A DNA stretch of 64,000 nucleotides from RGIG5579 sp045597125 (GTDB lineage Bacteria > Bacillota > Clostridia > Oscillospirales > SIG627). The notes beneath the pieces are model-generated. The model searched no databases. It saw only the letters and a list, made by a program, of their open reading frames with translations, and was not told the DNA's origin. Both the position numbers and the translations under genes were made by a program. Shown here piece after piece: positions 1 through 7,379 of this stretch; position 1 is the first letter of the stretch, and the number at the start of each line of letters is the position of its first letter. The DNA lies in the NCBI GenBank assembly GCA_045597125.1, contig JAZODR010000004.1, positions 38,364 through 102,363 of the forward strand, read 5' to 3'.

Positions 1-1296
1 AAACGTTATTATCAAGAGGAGATCGAGACCGCCTCCCGTGAGCAAATTCGCGCGTGGCAATCCCAGCGACTTGTAAAGCAAGTTAAGCGCGTTTGGGAAA
101 ATGTCCCCTATTATCGCAAGAAAATGGAGGAAAAGGGCGTAACTCCCGAGGATATCCACGGTGTAGAGGATTTGCACAAGCTTCCTTTTTTGACCAAGGC
201 GGATTTGCGTGACGCTTATCCCTACGGTCTGATGGGCGCACCGCTCAAGGATTGCGTCCGTATTCATTCTACCTCAGGTACTACAGGCAAACGTGTGGTT
301 GCTTTCTATACTCAGAATGATATTGACCTTTGGGAAGATTGCTGCGCCAGAGCTATTGTGGCGGCAGGCGGAAGCAATGAGGACGTGGTTCAGGTATGCT
401 ACGGCTACGGACTTTTTACCGGCGGTTCGGGTATGCACGGCGGCTCTCACAAGGCGGGCTGTCTGACTTTGCCTATGTCTTCGGGTAATACCGACAGACA
501 GCTTCAATTTATGGTGGACCTGGAATCTACCATAATCTGCTGTACTCCTTCCTACGGAACCTATCTTGCGGAAACCATACATGAGAAGGGGCTGCGCGAT
601 CAGATTAAACTGAAGTCAGGTATTTTCGGCGCAGAGGCATGGAGCGAAGAAATGCGCCGCGAATTGGAACAGAGCCTTGGCATTAAGGCTTACGATATTT
701 ACGGACTCACTGAAATTTCCGGACCCGGCGTTGCCTTCGAGTGCGAAGCGCAGAGCGGTATGCACATTAACGAGGACCATTTTATCGCGGAGATTATTGA
801 TCCCGAAACGGAAGAAGTGCTTCCTGAGGGGGAAAAGGGTGAATTGGTATTTACCTGTATTACGAAAGAGGGCTTTCCCATGCTTCGCTATCGTACGCGC
901 GATATCTGTATTCTTTCCCGCAAGGCCTGTCCCTGTGGCAGAACCCACGTGAAAATGTCCAAGCCCATGGGCAGAAGTGACGATATGCTTATCGTCAAGG
1001 GCGTCAATGTATTTCCAAGTCAGATCGAAACCGTGCTTTTGGAAAACGGCTATCAGGCAAATTACCAAATCGTGGTAGATAGAGTGGGTCACTCCGATAC
1101 GCTGGACGTTTTGGTGGAAATGACTCCTGAGAAGTTTACCGATTCTCTTTCCAAGATTGCGGAAATGGAGAAAACGCTGGTGATTGCCATGAAAGATATG
1201 CTTGGTATTTTGGCAAAGGTAAAGCTGGTAGCTCCCAAATCCATTGCCCGTAGCGAGGGTAAGGCAGTTCGTATTATTGATAAGAGAAAAATTTGA
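1..1296 (+). CDS. paaK: Phenylacetate-CoA ligase family protein (5' end cut by the window)
   Basis: Adenylate-forming ligase that would convert an aryl acid such as phenylacetate plus ATP and CoA to the acyl-CoA in the cytoplasm. The frame is open from the first base without a stop, and 431 residues are visible. The family is about 430-435 long, so only a few N-terminal residues are missing; the ATG at 124 is internal because homologous-looking sequence (YYRKKMEE region) precedes it. Visible motifs are the ATP-binding loop HSTSGTTGKRV near residue 89 and the PaaK-typical C-terminal stretch GRSDDMLIVKGVNVFPSQ near residue 325. A Cys-rich ACPCGR motif lies at about residue 309. The gene is followed after 10 nt by a tandem-ACT protein, an arrangement common beside indolepyruvate:ferredoxin oxidoreductase genes, so a role in aromatic amino-acid fermentation is likely. 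The family call is firm; the exact substrate is not. Confidence 0.9.
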   Translation, partial: KRYYQEEIETASREQIRAWQSQRLVKQVKRVWENVPYYRKKMEEKGVTPEDIHGVEDLHKLPFLTKADLRDAYPYGLMGAPLKDCVRIHSTSGTTGKRVVAFYTQNDIDLWEDCCARAIVAAGGSNEDVVQVCYGYGLFTGGSGMHGGSHKAGCLTLPMSSGNTDRQLQFMVDLESTIICCTPSYGTYLAETIHEKGLRDQIKLKSGIFGAEAWSEEMRRELEQSLGIKAYDIYGLTEISGPGVAFECEAQSGMHINEDHFIAEIIDPETEEVLPEGEKGELVFTCITKEGFPMLRYRTRDICILSRKACPCGRTHVKMSKPMGRSDDMLIVKGVNVFPSQIETVLLENGYQANYQIVVDRVGHSDTLDVLVEMTPEKFTDSLSKIAEMEKTLVIAMKDMLGILAKVKLVAPKSIARSEGKAVRIIDKRKI

Positions 1297-1306
1297 GGAG
1301 GCAATT

Positions 1307-1741
1307 ATGAGTGTTATTCATCAGATCTCCGTTTTTCTGGAGAATCGTGCAGGATCGCTTTCCGAGATTACCCGTATTCTTGCAGACAGCGGTGTCAACC
1401 TCCGCGCACTTTCCATTGCGGAAGCTTCCGATTACGGTGTTCTTCGCATTATTGCTGACGATACGGAGAAGGCAACCTCGATTCTTTTGGAGAAGGGCTG
1501 TATTCTTTCTAAGACCCCCGTATTTGTGGTAGCGGTTCCGGATGAGCCTGCAGGACTTTCTAAGGTTTTGGAACTTCTGGCGGAAAAGAATGTGGATATT
1601 GAGTATATGTACTCTCTGTTTGCTCATCAGAACGGCAAGGCATTTATGGTTTTCCGTCTTGCGGATGAAGAAGGATTCCGAAACGTCATTAAAGCCCACG
1701 GGCTTTCCCTTGTATCGGGGGAAGAGCTGAATTTAAAATAA
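1307..1741 (+). CDS. Tandem ACT-domain protein
   Basis: A 144-residue cytoplasmic protein consisting of two ACT domains (about residues 3-70 and 71-140), the fold that binds amino acids in regulatory proteins. The first domain carries ENRAGSLSEITRILADSGVN and the second DEPAGLSKVLELLAEKNVD, both with the Gly at the beta1/alpha1 turn that contacts ligand. The start at 1307 is chosen because GAGGAGG sits 5-10 nt upstream; longer in-frame starts lie inside paaK. It is probably co-transcribed with paaK and likely senses an aromatic amino acid or acid, but nothing in the sequence proves the ligand. There is no catalytic domain. Confidence 0.85.
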   Translation: MSVIHQISVFLENRAGSLSEITRILADSGVNLRALSIAEASDYGVLRIIADDTEKATSILLEKGCILSKTPVFVVAVPDEPAGLSKVLELLAEKNVDIEYMYSLFAHQNGKAFMVFRLADEEGFRNVIKAHGLSLVSGEELNLK

Positions 1742-1743
1742 TG

Positions 1744-1773
1744 AAAAGAGCCGAATTTCGGCTCTTTTTTTCT
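1744..1773 (+). terminator. Rho-independent terminator after the paaK-ACT genes
   Basis: AAAAGAGCCGAA pairs with TTCGGCTCTTTT around a very short loop and runs into a T-rich tract. It lies 2 nt after the ACT-protein stop codon. Confidence 0.85.
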
Positions 1774-1790
1774 TTAGAAGAGAAAACCTA

Positions 1791-1819
1791 TTGCAAAAAG
1801 ATTCTAATAATGGTAGAAT
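1791..1819 (+). promoter_or_regulatory. Sigma-A type promoter for the XRE-serine dehydratase operon
   Basis: TTGCAA (1791-1796), a 17-nt spacer and TAGAAT (1814-1819), placed 30 nt before the start codon at 1849. Confidence 0.7.
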
Positions 1820-1848
1820 TTTAGTGAAAAAAGATTTTGGAGGAAGAA

Positions 1849-3276
1849 ATGGAGTTTTCTGAAAAGATTCGATTTTTAAGGAAAAAATATAAATTGAGTC
1901 AAGCGGAATTGGGTGAAAAAGTGGGAGTTTCCAACCGAGCCGTTTCCAAATGGGAAAACGGTGATAGTTTGCCTTCTACGGATACGCTTTTGTCCATTGC
2001 CACGGTATTCGGCGTTGCGTTGGATTTCTTCCTCAAGCATGATGAAAAGGAAAGCCGTGAGAAAAAGGTGGAGCCGGGGATGGAATCTCTGCGGGAGCTG
2101 TATAAGATTGGCAGAGGACCTTCCAGCGCTCATACTATGGGACCGGAAAAGGCGGCAACTTTGTTTCGACGTCGTTTTCCCGAGGCCACCCGTTATAAGG
2201 CGGTGCTTTGCGGCTCTCTTGCGAAAATGGGAAAGGGACATCGCACGGACCTTTGTATTCTGGATGCTTTTTATCCTGTGGAATGCGATGTTGAATTTGA
2301 TATCAAGACGATGGAGTTGTATCATCCCAATACCATGAAGCTTTATGCTTATCGGGCGGGAAAACGAATCGGTTCCTGGGAGGTTTACAGCATTGGAGGA
2401 GGAAGCATTGAAATTAAGGGGGAGCCTGTCTATAAGCCTGAGCGCGTTTATCCCCACAATTCCTTTGCGGATATTGCTGCCTACTGTCAAACGCACTCTC
2501 TGCGCCTTTGGCAATATGTAGAACGCTTTGAGGGAAAGCAAATCTGGGAATATTTAAAAAAGATATGGAGTCAGATGCTTTGTTCTATGGAAGAAGGACT
2601 TGCCGCGGAAGGAGAGCTTTTCGGCGGCTTGGGGGTGCAGAGAAAGGCAAAGTATTTGTTTAATCAGCGTCATATTGACGAAAATGCGGAGACCCGTGAA
2701 AACCGATTGGTATGCTCCTATGCTTTTGCGGTCAGCGAGCAAAATGCCGCAGGCGGGTCCATTGTTACCGCGCCCACTTGTGGTTCTTGCGGAATTTTGC
2801 CGTCTGTGTTAAAATATGTTAGTGACAAGCGTGGTTTTGACGAGATGGAGATTCTCAAAGCGCTGGCTACGGCGGGCCTTATGGGAAATCTTATTAAAAC
2901 CAATGCGTCCATTAGCGGCGCGGAATGTGGCTGTCAGGCGGAGGTGGGAAGCGCTTGCGCTATGGCAGCTGCAGGGCTCGGAGAACTTTACGCAATGGCC
3001 ATCGGTCAGATTGAGTATGCCGCTGAGGTAGCTTTGGAGCATCATCTGGGATTGACCTGCGACCCCATCCGTGGCTTGGTACAGATTCCTTGTATTGAGC
3101 GCAATGCCGTTGCCGCCATGCGCGCCATCAATGCGGTCAATCTTGCAAATTTTCTTACCGATTCTCGAAAAATCTCTTTTGATACGGTGGTGAGAACGAT
3201 GTATGAAACAGGTCGCGATTTATCTCACCGCTATCGCGAAACCAGTGAAGGCGGTCTTGCCAAACTTTATGTATAA
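1849..3276 (+). CDS. XRE-family HTH domain fused to single-chain L-serine dehydratase
   Basis: A 475-residue fusion. Residues 5-61 are a complete XRE/Cro-type helix-turn-helix (LSQAELGEKVGVSNRAVSKW with the ENGDSLPS turn), 62-78 are a charged linker, and from about 79 an iron-sulfur L-serine dehydratase follows. The small (beta-type) domain has the GPSSAHTMGP motif at 90-99. The large (alpha-type) domain has TAPTCGSCG around 308-315 and the cysteine-rich AECGCQAEVGSAC at 358-370. Further cysteines at 404 and 415 make enough candidates for the oxygen-labile [4Fe-4S] cluster that deaminates serine to pyruvate and ammonia. The ATG at 1849 is preferred over the TTG at 1837 because GGAGG ends 5 nt upstream. 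The HTH may bind its own promoter or link serine catabolism to transcription (inference). Two proteins of unknown function follow, probably in the same transcript. Confidence 0.88.
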   Translation: MEFSEKIRFLRKKYKLSQAELGEKVGVSNRAVSKWENGDSLPSTDTLLSIATVFGVALDFFLKHDEKESREKKVEPGMESLRELYKIGRGPSSAHTMGPEKAATLFRRRFPEATRYKAVLCGSLAKMGKGHRTDLCILDAFYPVECDVEFDIKTMELYHPNTMKLYAYRAGKRIGSWEVYSIGGGSIEIKGEPVYKPERVYPHNSFADIAAYCQTHSLRLWQYVERFEGKQIWEYLKKIWSQMLCSMEEGLAAEGELFGGLGVQRKAKYLFNQRHIDENAETRENRLVCSYAFAVSEQNAAGGSIVTAPTCGSCGILPSVLKYVSDKRGFDEMEILKALATAGLMGNLIKTNASISGAECGCQAEVGSACAMAAAGLGELYAMAIGQIEYAAEVALEHHLGLTCDPIRGLVQIPCIERNAVAAMRAINAVNLANFLTDSRKISFDTVVRTMYETGRDLSHRYRETSEGGLAKLYV

Positions 3277-3301
3277 TCCACTGAAAAGAAAGGAAATGAA
3301 T

Positions 3302-4729
3302 ATGAAAAGAATTGTTGCTTTGATTCTTTCGCTTTTGATGATTTGCACACTCTTCTCCTGCTCTCGTCAAGAGAAGTCTGAAGAAAAGAAGACGAAGGAG
3401 AATGATCTTTCCGGTTTGAACGGTGAATTTTTGTACCGTCACGGCGAAGAAAAAATGAAGGCTTTGAAAAGCGCTCTTTATACCACCAAGGTGCTCAGCG
3501 GCGAAGAGGAGCTGGGTGAATTTCAGACGGTGCGCGTACGGAAGGGGTACGACGGATTTCTTTATTCCCGTCAAGGTCAGGGCTTTTATTCTTTTGACGG
3601 TGAGCGTGCTTATACCGATACCACCGCAGGCGCTTATACTGCCCTTGCTACATTTCGCGTAATGGAAGAATATTTGACGGAATTCGTATTTTCCGTTTGC
3701 GCCCTCAATCCCGATTTGCTGGAGAATTTTCAGCGTCATGGGGACAAGGTCACCTATGAAAGCAAAAATGAAAAGCTTCTTTCCCTATATCGCTTGGCGG
3801 AAAAGCCTGATTTTGCGCCCACTTCTTTGACGGGTATTGCAAAGCTGGATGGAGAAGGGGTGATTGTGGAAGAGAGCATTACGCTTAAGAGTGAGGATGC
3901 CCAAATTGTCCTTCAGACCGTTCTGAGTCAGTACCGTTCCGATTCCATCGAAATTTCCAAGCCTACCTCTCCCGAGAATTACGTGGAGATTGCAGATATT
4001 CGTTTGCCACTGAGATTGCAAAAAGCCATTGATACGCTTTATGCTCAAAAAGAGGTGCAGACCACCTCGGTTGCCTCGGGTACTTTGGTATTGGGTGGGG
4101 CAAAGTATGTTTTGTCTGAGGATATCAATACCTATGCAAAGGAAGAAGCAGGTGCATATTATATTTCTCGCCAGAAGTTGAAAACTGTTCCCGGATTGCC
4201 TGAGGAAAGCACGTTCTATCAAGCGCTTTTGACGGGAGGACAAAAAACGGAAAATCGCTACAATGTGATTTTGGGTCAAAAAACGTGGGAAAACACTCAG
4301 GCGGCAGACGTTTTGCCTTGGGCAGACGAGGTGCGCACACTGATGCCTGTTCTTTCTGATTTTGCTACGTTGTCTATGGCTGAAGAGGTGGGAGGCTACA
4401 GCATTTCCTTTACCTTGAAGGATGAGGCGGCAAGAAAAATTGCACAGAAGATTGCTTCCTGCTTCCCTGAAAGTGGGATTGGGATGCAGGCGGTAACGGT
4501 TCGTTCCTGCCAAGGGACTCTTTCCATTGATACGGACCGCGGTTTGCTGACTGCTATTTCTTATCAGGCAGAGGGTGGTTTTGCCACCGATGCCGGAGTG
4601 GGTGATTATACAGGAAGATATTCGGTTCTGGTGGATCGCACGGAGGGCGTGACCCTGCCCGAGCTTCAGGTTCCCACGGCAACCACGCCCGGTATGGTAG
4701 ATGAACATGCTCCTGTACCTGAATGCTGA
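3302..4729 (+). CDS. Predicted lipoprotein of unknown function
   Basis: 475 residues. The N-terminus MKRIVALILSLLMICTLFSC is a lipoprotein signal peptide with the lipobox Cys at residue 20, followed by a charged SRQEKSEEKK linker, so the mature protein should be tethered to the outer face of the membrane. I recognise no catalytic domain in the remaining mixed alpha/beta sequence, which ends in a Pro/Thr-rich tail. The start at 3302 is preferred over the ATG at 3296 because AAAGGAA lies about 7 nt upstream of it. It begins 25 nt after the serine dehydratase and is followed with no clear gap by another exported protein. The two could be partners, but no function is claimed. Confidence 0.75.
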   Translation: MKRIVALILSLLMICTLFSCSRQEKSEEKKTKENDLSGLNGEFLYRHGEEKMKALKSALYTTKVLSGEEELGEFQTVRVRKGYDGFLYSRQGQGFYSFDGERAYTDTTAGAYTALATFRVMEEYLTEFVFSVCALNPDLLENFQRHGDKVTYESKNEKLLSLYRLAEKPDFAPTSLTGIAKLDGEGVIVEESITLKSEDAQIVLQTVLSQYRSDSIEISKPTSPENYVEIADIRLPLRLQKAIDTLYAQKEVQTTSVASGTLVLGGAKYVLSEDINTYAKEEAGAYYISRQKLKTVPGLPEESTFYQALLTGGQKTENRYNVILGQKTWENTQAADVLPWADEVRTLMPVLSDFATLSMAEEVGGYSISFTLKDEAARKIAQKIASCFPESGIGMQAVTVRSCQGTLSIDTDRGLLTAISYQAEGGFATDAGVGDYTGRYSVLVDRTEGVTLPELQVPTATTPGMVDEHAPVPEC

Positions 4730-4752
4730 AATTGGAGATGAGAGACAATTTG

Positions 4753-6159
4753 ATGGAACGAAAAAACAGGACTCCGCACGGCAAAAATCCCGTTACGGCT
4801 TTTTTGGCTTTGGTGCTTCTTATTACAACTGTGGTAACTCCTTTTATTTACTATGCTCCGAAAAACCGTCTTGCCCGTGCGGTAGAAAAAAGTCGATCGG
4901 AATTTTCGCAGGAGGAAGTGCTTCGATTTTTCTCCCGTGTTCTGTGGGACGGCTCTTTTGAGGCGAAAGGGGAACGCGGTTCTCTTTCCTATACTGCAAC
5001 TTTGCCCAAATCTGCGGCGTTGACACAGCAGGGAAATCTTGGGAATTGCCGCGTGGCGCTCCAAGGAGATGAGCTGTATCTGCAAAGCGACACCTTGGGG
5101 GGAGCGGCTTTTTCCGCTCCTCGTGAAGGGGCTGATATTTCCCTTTGCGACAGCGCTTTTTCCGATGCGGGAATGTCCGATTTGCAATTGCGGTTTTTGC
5201 GCACTGCATTGGTTTTGAGTGATGCTGATTTTGTCCGTTCCATGGATACGCTGGAACGCACTTTTGAAGCGGCTTTTCGGGCGGGCAAGCCAAAGCTTGT
5301 GGCAGTAGCGGATGAAATCAAGATTAACGGAAAAAACCGAAATGTTACGAAGTTCACTTATGAAATGGATGAAGAAGGCTTGAAAAAAGCCTTTGTCTCT
5401 TGGAAAAATGCAGGAAAGCGAAAGGAAACACAAGAAGCTTTTTCTGCACTTCGCGGTCTTTTATCTGCTACCTTATCTAAGGAAGAAAATCAGGAAGCGG
5501 CACTCCGTTTTGTGTCTTTTCTTAGTGGCGAATCGTCGGAATTTGACGATTTTGAGAAAAATCTTGTATCAAAAAACAGCCGTGTTTGTCTAACTTTGAC
5601 GGTATATAAAGGACGTGTGATGGCGGCGACCTTCCTTTTGGGGGGCGGTGATTTTCTTCTTGAAGCAAACATTTCCCTTTCCGAAAAATTGAGAAAGAAT
5701 GCTACTTGGTCGGCATCTTTGCAGGCGAAGACGAAAGAAAAACAGCTGTTTTCTCTTTCCTTTGCTTCAGAAATTTCGGAGGATTCTAAAAGCGCTTTGA
5801 TACGCAAGTGGAACTATTCTTTTTCCGATACCGTGGGTGCCATTTGTACCGCATCGGGAGAAGAAGCGGGAGAGATCACTTTCTCCTGGGGAAAGGAAAA
5901 GGGAGATCTTGGTCTTCGGATGAATTTGGGTGAGGATGTTCTGGTGTTCCGCGGAGAATTGATGAAATATAAAAAAGATAAAAAACTTAGTTTTGAAATT
6001 GGGCGAGTGGAACTAAACGGAGAAATCATTTCCGAGGACGATTCCTACACCGTGACCCTTTTTGAAAAGGGGAAAACGCCTACATATCACAAAGCCACAG
6101 AGAATTTGTTCCCCGAGGGAGAGAAGCGTCAAAAAATGGCAGAGCTTTTGGCGAGGTAA
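4753..6159 (+). CDS. Membrane-anchored extracytoplasmic protein of unknown function
   Basis: About 468 residues. A basic N-terminus (MERKNRTPHGKNP) is followed by one hydrophobic helix (about 12-35) and a large soluble domain rich in beta-strand-like segments, so it is probably a single-pass protein facing outward. There is no lipobox and no domain I recognise. The start is uncertain: ATG at 4723, 4738 and 4753 are all in frame, the first inside the preceding gene; 4753 places the basic stretch directly before the helix, with a weak GAGAG upstream. Position and gap-free spacing suggest co-expression with the lipoprotein upstream. Both have large outward domains and similar length, but I see no clear repeat between them. 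Confidence 0.65.
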   Translation: MERKNRTPHGKNPVTAFLALVLLITTVVTPFIYYAPKNRLARAVEKSRSEFSQEEVLRFFSRVLWDGSFEAKGERGSLSYTATLPKSAALTQQGNLGNCRVALQGDELYLQSDTLGGAAFSAPREGADISLCDSAFSDAGMSDLQLRFLRTALVLSDADFVRSMDTLERTFEAAFRAGKPKLVAVADEIKINGKNRNVTKFTYEMDEEGLKKAFVSWKNAGKRKETQEAFSALRGLLSATLSKEENQEAALRFVSFLSGESSEFDDFEKNLVSKNSRVCLTLTVYKGRVMAATFLLGGGDFLLEANISLSEKLRKNATWSASLQAKTKEKQLFSLSFASEISEDSKSALIRKWNYSFSDTVGAICTASGEEAGEITFSWGKEKGDLGLRMNLGEDVLVFRGELMKYKKDKKLSFEIGRVELNGEIISEDDSYTVTLFEKGKTPTYHKATENLFPEGEKRQKMAELLAR

Positions 6160-6215
6160 GAAATTTTTGGTTAAATAGTACAAAAAAAATAAAAAAAATT
6201 AGTAAAACAATAGAA

Positions 6216-6244
6216 TTGCAAAAAATCGTTTTTTAAAGTATAAT
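6216..6244 (+). promoter_or_regulatory. Sigma-A type promoter for the DUF6273-like gene
   Basis: TTGCAA (6216-6221), 17-nt spacer, TATAAT (6239-6244), in an A/T-rich gap 49 nt before the start codon at 6293. Confidence 0.75.
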
Positions 6245-6292
6245 GAATTTGCTGTATGTAAAGTACTATGCTTATTATTTTAGGAGGATATT

Positions 6293-7318
6293 ATGGCTGA
6301 AAAGGAAAAGACCACTCCCGAAGCAGAAGAAGTGAAGGTTCCTGCTGAGGAAAAGAAAGAAGTTCCCAAGGCAAAGAAGGCGCTTCCCGTAATTATTGCT
6401 GCTGCAGCTGTTGCTGTCTTGGTTGTAGCATTTGTAGTTGTTGCCTTTGTAATGGGATCTTCCGCAATTAAGGCTTATGGCGCAAAGGACTATGCCGGAG
6501 CATACAACAATTCCAAGTTGGCGTTGTTCATGTCTGCCAGCGACAAAAATGTAATTAAAGAAGCTTATATTAAGGAAGTTCTCTGTAAGGAAGAGAAGTT
6601 TTTTGCCGCAGCTGAAATTCTTGAGAACAGCTCTATGACCGAAGAGAAGAAGAATGAGATTTACGCATCCAATTCTTCTCTTGCACTTTGCAAAGCGGGT
6701 CAGATTGTAAAATTCGGTAAGTACGAAGGTGATAATAACCACGCAAATGGTCCTGAAGAAGTTGAATGGATCGTTCTTGATGTTGTTAAAGAGGGCGGCA
6801 GAGCGCGTGCACTGCTCCTTTCCAAGAATATTATTGGTGCGCCCGGCGGATGGAATAAGGCGGATGGAAATACCTTCTATTCTGCATCTAACCTGCATGA
6901 TTGGTGTGAGAATGATTTTTATCCTACCTTTACGATGTACGATGCTTCTCTGCAGGGCAAGATTCTGAAGATGAAGATTTCTACCGCTGATTCTTCTTCC
7001 GGCGTTGATTCCGGTGAGGACGTAGTTGCTCATGCGTATGCTCCCGCTAAGGAAGATCTGGATAAGTATCTGACCGGTGAATTGGCACAGTACATCAGTG
7101 CTTCTCCTACCATAAGCGCTAAGGCAAGCGGCGTTATTGCTTACGGTAAGGATCAGATTGCTCAGTACTATTTGAGAAATGCCGGCAACTTTGAGAACAA
7201 TGCTCAGTGGGTATCAGGTATTGATAAGAAGGGCGTCTTTAATGAAGGACTTGCCTCTACCGGCAATGCCAGCGGCGCACGTGTTTGCATCAATGTTGAT
7301 CTGGGCGAAGTAAAATAA
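6293..7318 (+). CDS. Single-pass membrane protein with DUF6273-like extracellular domain
   Basis: 341 residues. An acidic/lysine-rich cytoplasmic head (1-28) is followed by a strongly hydrophobic Ala/Val helix (about 29-55) and a short helical segment resembling a tetratricopeptide-like hairpin (KDYAGAYNNSKLA). From about 140 comes a domain matching the DUF6273 pattern: VKFGKYEGDNN, EEVEWIVLDV, ALLLSKNIIG and later the LHDWCENDFYPTF strand-helix. DUF6273 is common in surface proteins of gut Clostridia and is thought to be a carbohydrate- or wall-associated fold; its role is not established. The start has AGGAGG at 6282-6287. It is a single-gene unit between its own promoter and a terminator. 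Confidence 0.75.
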   Translation: MAEKEKTTPEAEEVKVPAEEKKEVPKAKKALPVIIAAAAVAVLVVAFVVVAFVMGSSAIKAYGAKDYAGAYNNSKLALFMSASDKNVIKEAYIKEVLCKEEKFFAAAEILENSSMTEEKKNEIYASNSSLALCKAGQIVKFGKYEGDNNHANGPEEVEWIVLDVVKEGGRARALLLSKNIIGAPGGWNKADGNTFYSASNLHDWCENDFYPTFTMYDASLQGKILKMKISTADSSSGVDSGEDVVAHAYAPAKEDLDKYLTGELAQYISASPTISAKASGVIAYGKDQIAQYYLRNAGNFENNAQWVSGIDKKGVFNEGLASTGNASGARVCINVDLGEVK

Positions 7319-7330
7319 GTTTTTTCATTG

Positions 7331-7369
7331 AAAATGGGATAGAAACTTAGGTTTCTATCCCATTTTTTT
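7331..7369 (+). terminator. Strong terminator, probably bidirectional
   Basis: AAATGGGATAGAAAC pairs with GTTTCTATCCCATTT around a 4-nt loop and is followed by seven T. It separates the DUF6273-like gene from the convergent minus-strand gene ending at 7380, and the A-run on its 5' side would serve the opposite strand. Confidence 0.85.
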
Positions 7370-7379
7370 GTAGGGAAGA

